Shown here: positions 29,009 to 34,889 of the stretch, piece after piece
Layout of the letters: each line of letters begins with the position of its first letter
How positions within the stretch are numbered: position 1 is the first letter of the stretch
From: a virus
Length of the DNA stretch: 34,889 nucleotides
Reading direction: 5' to 3' (one strand)
Virus record (IMG/VR): IMGVR_UViG_3300044994_000116
Location: 1 to 34,889 of that record
The notes under the pieces: generated by a model
Told to the model about the DNA's origin: nothing
What the model saw: the letters and a program-made list of their open reading frames with translations, nothing else
Databases searched by the model: none
Translations under genes and position numbers: made by a program

Positions 29009-30250
29009 TCAGCCGATTTCACTCGCCACTCTCGCTGCCAGCTCGAGGTCCGCTCCGGCGTAGCCCTCCGTCGCACCGCCCACGAGGTGCCCGAGATAGA
29101 CCCGGCTGGCCTCCCTGCCGTACTTCTGCTGCACGCTCACCCCAACCTGGTGCCGTATCTGGTACGGTGTCCACGTTGGAATACCAGCTGCCGCGCAAGC
29201 CCGCTTGACCGCGTTCAATAGTACCGTTCGATGATATCGTGGCCCCGGCTTGCGTTTCGCCTTGCTGCCCTTCAATGGCTTGTATGATCCGTAGCCTACC
29301 CGCTTCGACTTGTTCTTCGCCACGGCCTGCGCAGTGCCTTCAACCGGGCGGAAAACATGGTCCCCCGCCGCTCTGCCCGCAATCAGTGGGGATAGTATCG
29401 CTTGGCATTTTGGGCCGAAGAACAGCACACGGTCGTAGCCGCGAGAGGCCGTCTTGTGCTCGGTGAAAACCGTGGCCCATACTTTGTGCTTGTCGAGGTC
29501 GATCGCTACCCCGCTGAGTGCGTGCAGTGTGCCTCCCTGGACGATCTCGCCGCAGCGTAGCCCCAGCAGCTCAGACGGCCGCGCGCCGGTCAGTGTAAGC
29601 AATCGCAGGCAAGCCGCGATCGGTGCGGATACATGCCCGAGGACCGCCTCCACTGTGGAAGCTGGAACGCCCCGGCGCTTCTTCGCCTCCTTAACCTGGC
29701 CCCGCGCGGGTGCCTCCACCAGCTCGAGTTCTCGGTATTGGTCGTACTGGATATGTCCGCCGATCAAACCCCAGGCAAAACACTTCCGGACGATGGCCAC
29801 ACATTTTGAAACGGTGTCCCGCGACAGAAGCTTGTCACCGTTGGGCCGGGTGATGCCGCAGAGCATCCGTTGCCATGACCGCAATTCCGCGCCCCGGAAT
29901 GCCGTGGCCCTGGTGTAGCGGTGCGGGCCTGGTGCCTCCGCTGACCCGAACAAATACCGCTCGGCACGAGCGGCCGCAGCAGCCGATACCCCTGCACCCT
30001 CGGGCGAGTCGCGCCAATCCGCCCACAGCACGATCAGCAGGGTATCGCCGGGCTTGCTGATCTGTGCTGCCGGGTCGGACCTCCAGAGAGCCACCAGTTC
30101 CGCGAGGCGTTGCACCGCCGCCGCTGAGGGTCTGTCCTGCTCGATGTCCCAGGGACCCAGGTAGAACTGTCGGCCACGAAAATTGACAATCGCCCTTGCC
30201 CCGTGGCGTTTAGGAGTGAGTTCGTGCGGTTGCTTGGCTCTCCTGCCCAT
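29009..30250 (-). CDS. int: Tyrosine integrase (site-specific recombinase)
   Basis: This is a 413-residue protein from the ATG at 30250, chosen for its GGGAGG ribosome site. The frame is open further upstream, but that part covers the att region. It has an N-terminal arm-binding-like part (KRHGARAIVNFRGRQFYLG), a core-binding helical domain, and a catalytic domain with TGARPSELLGLRCGEI (first Arg), a Lys-containing turn, PYQIRHQVGVSVQQKYGREA (a Y-x-x-R-H version of H-x-x-R), and VYLGHLVGGATEGYAG with the Tyr nucleophile in the last segment. It recombines attP with attB. The tRNA-like fragment just upstream is its likely crossover site. Confidence 0.9.
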   Translation of the reverse strand: MGRRAKQPHELTPKRHGARAIVNFRGRQFYLGPWDIEQDRPSAAAVQRLAELVALWRSDPAAQISKPGDTLLIVLWADWRDSPEGAGVSAAAAARAERYLFGSAEAPGPHRYTRATAFRGAELRSWQRMLCGITRPNGDKLLSRDTVSKCVAIVRKCFAWGLIGGHIQYDQYRELELVEAPARGQVKEAKKRRGVPASTVEAVLGHVSAPIAACLRLLTLTGARPSELLGLRCGEIVQGGTLHALSGVAIDLDKHKVWATVFTEHKTASRGYDRVLFFGPKCQAILSPLIAGRAAGDHVFRPVEGTAQAVAKNKSKRVGYGSYKPLKGSKAKRKPGPRYHRTVLLNAVKRACAAAGIPTWTPYQIRHQVGVSVQQKYGREASRVYLGHLVGGATEGYAGADLELAARVASEIG

Positions 30251-30273
30251 GCTACCTCCCCTGGCAATTGGCG

Positions 30274-30299
30274 GATAAACATGACCAGTCATGTTTATC
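30274..30299. promoter_or_regulatory. 26-bp palindrome, arm-type sites (P side)
   Basis: GATAAACATGAC-CA-GTCATGTTTATC is a perfect 12-bp inverted repeat between the integrase start and the tRNA fragment. The half-site recurs twice on the far side of the fragment (30506-30530). It could bind the integrase, an excisionase or a repressor of int. Confidence 0.65.
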
Positions 30300-30345
30300 G
30301 GTGGCACTCGGCAGAATATGGATGATGCCTGGAAATGCAATGAAT

Positions 30346-30362
30346 CCCTAGGAATCCTAGGG
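30346..30362. repeat. 17-bp palindrome next to the tRNA fragment
   Basis: CCCTAGGA-A-TCCTAGGG is a perfect 8-bp inverted repeat, 12 bp from the tRNA fragment's 3' end. It may be a protein-binding site or the remnant of a terminator behind the tRNA gene. Confidence 0.55.
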
Positions 30363-30373
30363 GTTCGGGAGAT

Positions 30374-30417
30374 TGGGCGATACAGGGATCGAACCTGTGA
30401 CTTCGTCCGTGTGAAGG
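30374..30417 (-). other. attP core: 3' fragment of a tRNA-Val(CAC)-like gene
   Basis: On the minus strand 30417-30374 reads as the 3' part of a tRNA: anticodon loop TTCACAC (CAC) with 3' stem GGACG, variable AAGTC, T-stem ACAGG, loop TTCGATC, stem CCTGT, then ATCGCCC and discriminator A. The 5' half (expected acceptor strand GGGCGAT and D-arm) is absent, and the anticodon stem stops pairing two bases in. Phages that integrate in tRNA genes carry such 3' fragments as their attP core. Confidence 0.75.
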
Positions 30418-30505
30418 CGGTTTGCTGGTTCGCCAATTACTTGATTTGCCTTATTTTTAGGCACCTCTCTTTGGGTATTGCGATGTTTGCGACGGGGAAA
30501 ACGCC

Positions 30506-30530
30506 GATAAACATGACAAATAAACATGAC
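30506..30530. repeat. Tandem ATAAACATGAC arm-type sites (P' side)
   Basis: GATAAACATGAC (30506-30517) and ATAAACATGAC (30520-30530) lie in direct repeat to the right of the tRNA fragment. With the two half-sites at 30274-30299 this makes four copies bracketing the core. Confidence 0.65.
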
Positions 30531-30549
30531 AAATCGGGCTGATGGCTGC

Positions 30550-30592
30550 CGCCGATCGTACGAGGCCGATGTATTTCTCAACCTCGCCGAGT
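30550..30592. repeat. 43-bp copy of the replication gene's 3' part
   Basis: The sequence matches 21119-21161 (in the O-like gene) at 42 of 43 positions, in the same orientation. Outside it the two regions share nothing I can see. Confidence 0.85.
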
Positions 30593-30610
30593 ATCGCGTT
30601 CAGCAGCGAT

Positions 30611-30829
30611 TCACGTTCGGTCATCGAGGCCGTCCTTTGGCATATAGCCACCAGCAAACCCGCGAGCTGGGTCGCCGTAGTAGTCCACCAGTCCTGAGAC
30701 GATTTCACCTGCCATGAACCGCTGAATAAGATCCGGTTTCGCTGCCATCAGCACAACTTTTTGGCGGCCGTCACGGTCGGTCTGGTCAGCCAGAAACGGA
30801 ATACCTTCTCTGGCTGCTGCCTCTGGCAA
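30611..30829 (-). CDS. Small hypothetical protein upstream of the chimera
   Basis: This 72-residue frame from a TTG at 30829 reads PEAAAREGIPFLADQTDRDG, then AAKPDLIQRFMAGEIVSGLV and DYYGDPARGFAGGYMP. It looks protein-like (a helix followed by a Gly-rich, hydrophobic end). There is no ATG near the start and no ribosome site, so it may be the surviving 3' part of a longer gene. It ends just inside the MTERES start at 30624, suggesting former coupling. Confidence 0.35.
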   Translation of the reverse strand: MPEAAAREGIPFLADQTDRDGRQKVVLMAAKPDLIQRFMAGEIVSGLVDYYGDPARGFAGGYMPKDGLDDRT

Positions 30830-30854
30830 TTCGGGGATAAATTCTCCCCGAAGA

Positions 30855-31436
30855 TCAGCATAGGGCGAATAAACACTTTAGGCATAAGGGATGCCTTGAT
30901 CCACGCACATCCCCTTTCGCCCAGTCGATAAGCGCTCGGGAGAGCGCCGTCATTGCGCCAACTCTAGCTTCCCAAACAAGGTTATTGCTTGGGAAAACTA
31001 AGCATTGTGGTATGTAAAAAGACTCCTTTTCGAGCTCGTCAAGTTCAACGCGCTGGAAGCGATACAAATCATCTTCTTTTTTCGGCCATTTATCGTACAG
31101 CCAAACAAATCGCACTGGATGTTCCTTGACGATAATCGGACCGAAAGTCATCCATGTACTAACGGCACAATACATTTCGTCGATAAAACCTCTTCGAGTG
31201 TATGGATTTTGGTATTCTTGACCATAATTTGACCAAGATAAATTTCGCTTAGTACGACATAAATTGCAAACACCGCACCAACGGTGTCCTGTTTTAGCTA
31301 TTTCAATCTCTGCGCGAATAAACATCGCGTGTGCAGGTTCGCCGTTCTCCTCCAGCCAGTCGGCGTAGACAAGTCTGACTACATCGTCTTTAGGGTTGGC
31401 CAGTACAGCTGCCAACAACGCTTCACGTTCAGTCAT
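30855..31436 (-). CDS. TIGR02996-domain protein with cysteine-rich region
   Basis: This is a 193-residue protein from the ATG at 31436 with AGGAG nine bases upstream. Residues 1-50 are the TIGR02996 domain (MTEREALLAAVLANPKDDVV, then RLVYADWLEENGEPAHAMFI), found almost only in planctomycetes, function unknown. Residues ~53-60 have CGVCNLC, and the rest (YQNPYTRRGFIDEMYCAVST, SFYIPQCLVFPSNNLVWEAR) looks like the usual follow-on region of these proteins. Its promoter at 31465 carries the phage operators. It is the clearest host-lineage marker in the window. Confidence 0.75.
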   Translation of the reverse strand: MTEREALLAAVLANPKDDVVRLVYADWLEENGEPAHAMFIRAEIEIAKTGHRWCGVCNLCRTKRNLSWSNYGQEYQNPYTRRGFIDEMYCAVSTWMTFGPIIVKEHPVRFVWLYDKWPKKEDDLYRFQRVELDELEKESFYIPQCLVFPSNNLVWEARVGAMTALSRALIDWAKGDVRGSRHPLCLKCLFALC

Positions 31437-31464
31437 CAGTTTGCTCCTGTTGCATACGCCCCAC

Positions 31465-31505
31465 ATAATAACCGAACTCGGTTGACAGGTAAACCGAGTT
31501 CGGGC
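31465..31505 (-). promoter_or_regulatory. Promoter with paired operators before the TIGR02996 gene
   Basis: On the minus strand TTTACC (31493-31488), 17 bp and TATTAT (31470-31465). Operators AACCGAACTCGGTT (31470-31483) and AACCGAGTTCGGGC (31492-31505, last two bases off consensus) are 22 bp apart. The layout and the following GTGGGG leader match the promoters at 25874 and 28677. Confidence 0.65.
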
Positions 31506-31522
31506 GTTTACCTCACGGAGCA

Positions 31523-32266
31523 TCAGGAGTTGGCCGATTGGCAATAAATCTTTCGCAGAATATCGCCGTAATATTCGGTCTCCCATTCGACCCGTCCTCG
31601 CTCAGTCCCTTTCGGACCTCCAATTGTGCTGACCCGTATTTGCTCACGATTCCAGCGACCACCCCCGAGCATCGCATATGATGGATGCACAGGCAAATTG
31701 TGATAGGCAAGCCATCCAAAAACATCATCTGCAGACCACCACCCGATCGGATGACATGAGCTTGTCGTCGCGATCCCTCTCATTTTGATTGATATTTTAC
31801 GAACTCCGGACTCTGCAGCGCGGATCCCACCGATGTATCGTGAAGTTTGGTATTTCTCGGATACACGACGTATGCCAATGTCGAGTGCTGGTGATCGCTT
31901 GCCATTTGCCGGGATAGGTAGCAAATCAACAACTTCCTCGTGATACTCCGCTACTGGGAATCTTGACAGGAAATCGTCTCGAACATCAGGGACGTATTGA
32001 TCGTATCCGAGACCATGCTGAGCAATGTTTACCAAAGGGATTTGCAAGCCCGACAGGTGTAGTAAATGAGCCAATACGGTGCTATCTTTGCCCCACGATG
32101 TTGCCACGTAGCAGGGTCCTTCATCCGAAAATTTCCGCATTACTTCGATAGCGATTTCGCCACGGCGTGAGCGTGATAATTGTTCGCCGTGGACAAAATC
32201 AGCGGCTTCCAATTCTGCCCACAACGCCAAATCTGCCACTCTATGCCGGTTGCTTTTTAACAACAT
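31523..32266 (-). CDS. cysH: CysH-like PP-loop ATPase of a type IV-B CRISPR locus
   Basis: This is a 247-residue protein from the ATG at 32266 (AAAGGA 8 bp upstream). The P-loop of the PAPS reductase / DndC-like family is clear: VATSWGKDSTVLAHLLHLSG (SWGKDS at 57-62). A second family element is YIGGIRAAESGVRK (144-157), followed by SSCHPIGWWSADDVFGWLAY and HPSYAMLGGGRW. The ECGIH-type C-terminal cysteine of true PAPS reductases is absent; the only cysteines are 52, 171 and 242. It probably activates a substrate by ATP-dependent chemistry, not PAPS reduction. CysH-like genes are a known companion of type IV-B effector genes with unknown role. The start overlaps the cupin gene by 26 bp. Confidence 0.85.
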   Translation of the reverse strand: MLLKSNRHRVADLALWAELEAADFVHGEQLSRSRRGEIAIEVMRKFSDEGPCYVATSWGKDSTVLAHLLHLSGLQIPLVNIAQHGLGYDQYVPDVRDDFLSRFPVAEYHEEVVDLLPIPANGKRSPALDIGIRRVSEKYQTSRYIGGIRAAESGVRKISIKMRGIATTSSCHPIGWWSADDVFGWLAYHNLPVHPSYAMLGGGRWNREQIRVSTIGGPKGTERGRVEWETEYYGDILRKIYCQSANS

Positions 32267-32633
32267 TGAGGCGGTCCTTTGCGGCGGCATCGCGGTGAGA
32301 GTTACCAATAGCTATTAGTGTTAACTCGGTGTCAGCACGAATCCCGTGGCGAACCATGCTGGGGATCAGATAAATGTAGCCCTTTTCGAGCTTGTGGGGC
32401 TCACCATCATAATCAACCCATCCCTCTCCACCCAGCACATATAGAATGTGGTCGCCGACATGGGTGTGATCCGGAACGCAGCCTCCGGCGGGGAAACGGA
32501 GCATATCGGCACCAAAATCACCACGCTTGACCAGACGATGGGCGGTTGCGTCCGAAGCGTGCATTCTGACCGGCAATGGGCCTGTGCGGTGAATAGCTAA
32601 TACGTCAGCGATTTGAAGCAGATTACTTAGCAC
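32241..32633 (-). CDS. Small cupin-fold protein embedded in the type IV-B operon
   Basis: This is a 130-residue protein. The cupin motif 1 reads GGCVPDHTHVGDHILYVLGG EG split over 50-71 (G-(x)-H-x-H-x-(3,4)-E pattern with His56, His58 and a missing or shifted Glu). Motif 2 is KGYIYLIPSMVRHGIRADTE with the final His at about 99. Residues FGADMLRF and WVDYDGEPHKLEKG fill the barrel. The GTG at 32633 overlaps the csf3-like stop by 7 bp and has AGAGGTGG upstream, and its end overlaps cysH, so it is made with both. Cupins bind metal and small ligands or act as enzymes; the ligand is unknown. I know of no cupin as a standard part of type IV systems. Confidence 0.75.
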   Translation of the reverse strand: MLSNLLQIADVLAIHRTGPLPVRMHASDATAHRLVKRGDFGADMLRFPAGGCVPDHTHVGDHILYVLGGEGWVDYDGEPHKLEKGYIYLIPSMVRHGIRADTELTLIAIGNSHRDAAAKDRLNVVKKQPA

Positions 32634-33331
32634 GGAACAACCACCTCTGTAAATCGGTCTGGATGCCAGTAAGGGGGGATACAGGCGGCAAAATCACGCC
32701 TCGAACCCTGTAGGTTTTGCGGTAGCCAATCGCCGACCGGCAACGGCCGCATTAACACAGGCCCGGCATGATGCGGAGCGTACCACCAGCATTGATCAAG
32801 GTCCCGCCGTTGGTCACACCTCCACGAGCCTGGAACCACAGCGCCGTATCCCTGACTATGTTTGGTTCCGACGTGTGTTACGCCCTCAACGAGGCTCAGT
32901 AAATCGCATGGCCGCATTCGCAAATTGACAATCCAGCACAGTCGGCCCGTGAGACGGACACGCAACGGCAATCGATAGCTCTTTGTCCACGTCATTGACG
33001 TGGCCACCATGCTCAATTCCGATGATCGGAGCATGTTAGCCGATTCGTTTACAGGGAACCGCCGGTGAAAGTGCTTGTGCCGATCGTCTATGACATTGCT
33101 CATGATACACGCGGAAGCATGGCTCACGGGCCAACCGTTGAGCCGAGTAAAATCGATAGGCATTCGTGACTCATGGGTGTCGTAAATTGAAGGCGGAAGG
33201 CGGTCCGTTCGCCATAATTTCGGCAACCCCAATATTGTTGCTAGACGCATTTCCACAAGAGAATCCAGCCCTGGTGGATGAGCACCGCCAAGGCCAGAGG
33301 CAAGCTCGCAAGAGACCAAAAACGCACTCAC
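32627..33331 (-). CDS. csf3: Csf3-like Cas5 subunit of type IV CRISPR-Cas
   Basis: This is a 234-residue protein. Its layout matches Csf3: a first beta strand FLVSCELASGLGGAHPPGLD, LDSLVEMRLA (18-30; the L+-L- helix after P-HLD), a variable middle with TWTKSYRLP, then VTHVGTKHSQGYGAVVPGSW (151-170), the glycine-rich loop of Cas5/RAMP proteins where G-K++--G-G-V--W is typical, and near the end ACIPPYWHPDRF, a Csf3-like PPYW turn. It would cap the 5' end of a guide RNA. The GTG at 33331 overlaps the csf2 stop (GTGA). Assignment is by motif order; a profile search would be decisive. Confidence 0.7.
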   Translation of the reverse strand: MSAFLVSCELASGLGGAHPPGLDSLVEMRLATILGLPKLWRTDRLPPSIYDTHESRMPIDFTRLNGWPVSHASACIMSNVIDDRHKHFHRRFPVNESANMLRSSELSMVATSMTWTKSYRLPLRVRLTGRLCWIVNLRMRPCDLLSLVEGVTHVGTKHSQGYGAVVPGSWRCDQRRDLDQCWWYAPHHAGPVLMRPLPVGDWLPQNLQGSRRDFAACIPPYWHPDRFTEVVVPC

Positions 33332-34320
33332 GCCGGCACCTCTTTATCAGCCACTTGGGTTTTCTTACCCTTGCTTGCCTTTGCTGCTTTAGCTGACTTT
33401 TCTTCAGATACCCCAAAGGCGCGGCGTAGCCATAATGCAAAAGAATCAATGTGCTCAAATACGTGTTGAACGTACTCCTCGTCAGCACCAACGTACTCAT
33501 CAGGGAAGTGGAATTGCGAGTATAGTTTGCCATGCCCAACTCGGCCCATTCCACCAAACGAATTCCCGGAAGCCACCCAAAGACGAAGAGACCACAATAG
33601 TGCGCCAACCTCAAGACGTTTCGGGTGAGCCAGACAGTAACGGTGAACGAACACCGCACCCGGCATAATCGATTCGCCGGAGTAAATCATTTGGTTCGAT
33701 TTATCCTTCGACTCTCCGGGCGGTGTTCTGCCAGATTTGAATCGGAGCATCGAATCCTCTTCTTCCGAAAACATACCGGCAGTGCCTTTTTCCGACCCAC
33801 TGCGAGTGTACTGGTAGCCTGTAGTAAAATCGCTTGCCGGAGCCAGTTGGTACGTGGAGATATCAACACCTGGAGGCAAAAAAGATCGCAGCCGAAAGCG
33901 GTTCTCTTCACAAACCAATACTCCGGAATCACAGCTGAGAGAGCCGGCGAACATTTGCTTTGGCGTCACGCCTCCAAGCAGGCCGCACAGTGGAGAGACC
34001 CGCGACAACTCCACAATATCCTGAAGCGATTCACGGCCGCCATTGCCCACGTACTCTGCGCCACCGCGCAAGAGGAAATACGCTTCTGGCTTAGTTAATC
34101 GCTCACTCAACCCAGTCTGTTCAATCAACCATCGGAAACCAGGCTCCCTCACTGACCGAGTACGAAATGCGTTCCCTGTGAGCGACGGAACTTGCCTAAC
34201 ACCAAGCGGAGTCTTGACCTCGTCGCGCTGGATGATCATCCGATTGCCGGACGACCCTTGGGCTTGGGTAATCCGGCTTTGCGCTACTGACACAGCGTAG
34301 ACAATTACAGGGCTAGGCAT
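33328..34320 (-). CDS. csf2: Csf2-like Cas7 backbone subunit of type IV CRISPR-Cas
   Basis: This is a 330-residue protein from the ATG at 34320, chosen because AGGGGG precedes it and it overlaps the preceding stop by 8 bp. An ATG 51 bp upstream is possible. It has the RAMP-type order of Csf2: PSLTGNAFRTRSVREPGFRW (45-64, the P-L-GNS-RG-LR equivalent), LLRGGAEYVG (83-92), SPLCGLLGGVTPKQMFAGSL (109-128, the P---LFGG--G--G-L equivalent), and ASGNSFGGMGRVGHGKL (250-266), the terminal Gly-rich loop. It would form the filament along the guide RNA. Length is close to the usual Csf2. A Lys/Ala-rich tail follows. Confidence 0.75.
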   Translation of the reverse strand: MPSPVIVYAVSVAQSRITQAQGSSGNRMIIQRDEVKTPLGVRQVPSLTGNAFRTRSVREPGFRWLIEQTGLSERLTKPEAYFLLRGGAEYVGNGGRESLQDIVELSRVSPLCGLLGGVTPKQMFAGSLSCDSGVLVCEENRFRLRSFLPPGVDISTYQLAPASDFTTGYQYTRSGSEKGTAGMFSEEEDSMLRFKSGRTPPGESKDKSNQMIYSGESIMPGAVFVHRYCLAHPKRLEVGALLWSLRLWVASGNSFGGMGRVGHGKLYSQFHFPDEYVGADEEYVQHVFEHIDSFALWLRRAFGVSEEKSAKAAKASKGKKTQVADKEVPA

Positions 34321-34810
34321 CTGGAGATTCCCCCTTGAATGGCTTGGCTTCGTTTCGGTTTTTTTTTGCAAATCCGATAGCTATTGCCATGGTCGGACCT
34401 GATAGGTATGAGATCACTGCCTCGCGATATTCAGCGCCCTTGGCAGTCACTGCCTCGATGATGTTTTGGAAAGGCTCGTAGCACGCTGCTGTCACTGGAT
34501 CGCACTGGACTGACGCCAGGCAATTACACGCGAAAGTTGCAAAGTCGTCCGGGTCGATGCCAACGCCGGCCGTTGCCAACGCCTTTCCACACCACTCCCA
34601 CATCTTCATGCGGTCATCAGGGTTTGATTGCCCCATAAGTTCCGCGAGAACTCCCACGAATTGCACAGATTCATTGCGGATCGATAGCTTAACCGACGGG
34701 TCATGAGTAGCCGAACGCGCTGCCAATTTCGGGTTGTCACCGACCAATTCACGGCGGAATTGTTCCGTGTCGATGCGTGCTAACGGGTCAGGAGACCAAG
34801 TTGCATTCAT
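34313..34810 (-). CDS. Cas11-like small subunit of type IV-B effector
   Basis: This is a 165-residue protein from the ATG at 34810 with AGAGGA 8 bp upstream. It is predicted mostly helical: SVKLSIRNESVQFVGVLAEL, MKMWEWCGKALATAGVGIDP, and FQNIIEAVTAKGAEYREAVI. Short, all-helical and between csf1-like and csf2 genes, it occupies the place of the type IV-B small subunit Cas11, which lines the belly of the Cas7 filament. I see no sequence motif that proves it, as Cas11 proteins diverge strongly. It overlaps csf2 by 8 bp. Confidence 0.5.
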   Translation of the reverse strand: MNATWSPDPLARIDTEQFRRELVGDNPKLAARSATHDPSVKLSIRNESVQFVGVLAELMGQSNPDDRMKMWEWCGKALATAGVGIDPDDFATFACNCLASVQCDPVTAACYEPFQNIIEAVTAKGAEYREAVISYLSGPTMAIAIGFAKKNRNEAKPFKGESPDA

Positions 34811-34889
34811 TACTAGAATCCTCTTTCTTGGGGGTGAGATAAACGGCAAGTCGTGACAAAGGCTCACACCAAACGCGGGACCATTCCTC
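34788..34889 (-). CDS. C-terminal 33 residues of upstream gene, possibly csf1
   Basis: A frame open from the right edge ends at TGA 34790-34788: EEWSRVWCEPLSRLAVYLTP, then KKEDSSNECNLVS. It overlaps the cas11-like start by 23 bp, like other overlaps in this operon. In type IV-B loci the gene at this place is csf1, the large-subunit-like zinc protein. A second frame is also open to the edge (the cas11 frame extended), so this tail could be spurious. Confidence 0.35.
   Translation of the reverse strand, partial: EEWSRVWCEPLSRLAVYLTPKKEDSSNECNLVS

Larger units (their letters stand above)
30457..30624 (-). pseudogene. TIGR02996 start fused to a fragment of the replication gene
   Basis: A 55-residue frame starts MTERESLLNAIL, the exact kind of opening seen in TIGR02996 proteins and in the gene at 31436 here. 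It then continues GEVEKYIGLVRSA, which is the C-terminal sequence of the O-like replication protein, encoded by a 43-bp near-copy of 21119-21161. After that it runs into arm-site sequence and ends without a recognisable domain. The TIGR02996 motif (RLVYADWLEE) is lost. It is a chimera produced by recombination and probably not functional. Confidence 0.55.

Noticed and set aside
30251-30436. N-terminal extension of the integrase
   Set aside because: It would be encoded by the att region and tRNA fragment; the ATG at 30250 has a strong ribosome site and begins like an integrase.
30374-30445. Intact tRNA gene at the att site
   Set aside because: No D-arm or 5' acceptor strand follows, and the anticodon stem stops pairing after two bases; only the 3' part is present.
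31523-32266. CysH as part of a phosphorothioation (Dnd) or sulfate assimilation cluster
   Set aside because: No DndD/E, Ssp or sulfur-assimilation genes are nearby, and the redox cysteine is missing; the csf2/csf3 neighbours explain it better.

Overview
The window reads as a temperate, tailed (siphovirus-like) phage or phage-derived element from a planctomycete, probably Gemmatales-like. The planctomycete hint is a protein at 30855-31436 that opens with the MTEREALL...DD..RLVYADWLEE signature of TIGR02996, a domain largely confined to Gemmata relatives. A truncated copy of the same opening lies at 30624. Nearly all genes are on the minus strand, with many 1-8 bp stop/start overlaps. The window is therefore best read from right to left.

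Late module (about 14968 down to 1): terminase small and large subunits, portal, Mu-F-like head protein, prohead protease/scaffold with a dockerin-like calcium motif, decoration-like protein, major capsid protein, several connector/tail-completion proteins, two tail-tube-like proteins, a two-frame tail assembly chaperone with an A9 slippery run, a short tape measure, a distal tail protein and the start of a tail fibre that runs off the left edge. A minus-strand terminator hairpin at 15030-15065 separates this block from the early genes. No lysis gene is visible.

Early/replication module (about 28634 down to 15515): small HTH proteins, RusA fused to a zinc ribbon, a Bet/RecT annealing protein, a CsrA-like protein, an O-like replication protein with possible ori repeats inside the gene, a DnaB-type helicase, two DNA methyltransferases, a chimeric methyltransferase fragment and many small unknowns. 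An XRE repressor is on the plus strand at 28736. Three very similar promoters, each with a pair of AACCGNNTNCGGTT-type operators, precede the recT operon, the gene at 28634 and the TIGR02996 gene at 31436.

Integration module: a tyrosine integrase (29009-30250), then a 44-bp 3' fragment of a tRNA-Val(CAC)-like gene (30374-30417) with copies of ATAAACATGAC on both sides. This looks like a complete attP. With the shared operator at 31465, it suggests that the DNA to the right is phage cargo and not flanking chromosome.

Cargo (31523-34889): a tightly overlapped minus-strand operon resembling a type IV-B CRISPR-Cas effector module. Its order is partial csf1-like end, cas11-like small subunit, csf2 (cas7), csf3 (cas5), a small cupin and a CysH-like PP-loop ATPase. 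No CRISPR array, Cas6 or DinG is visible. The type IV-B plus CysH module on a temperate phage, with a cupin cotranslated between csf3 and cysH, is the most notable content of the window.
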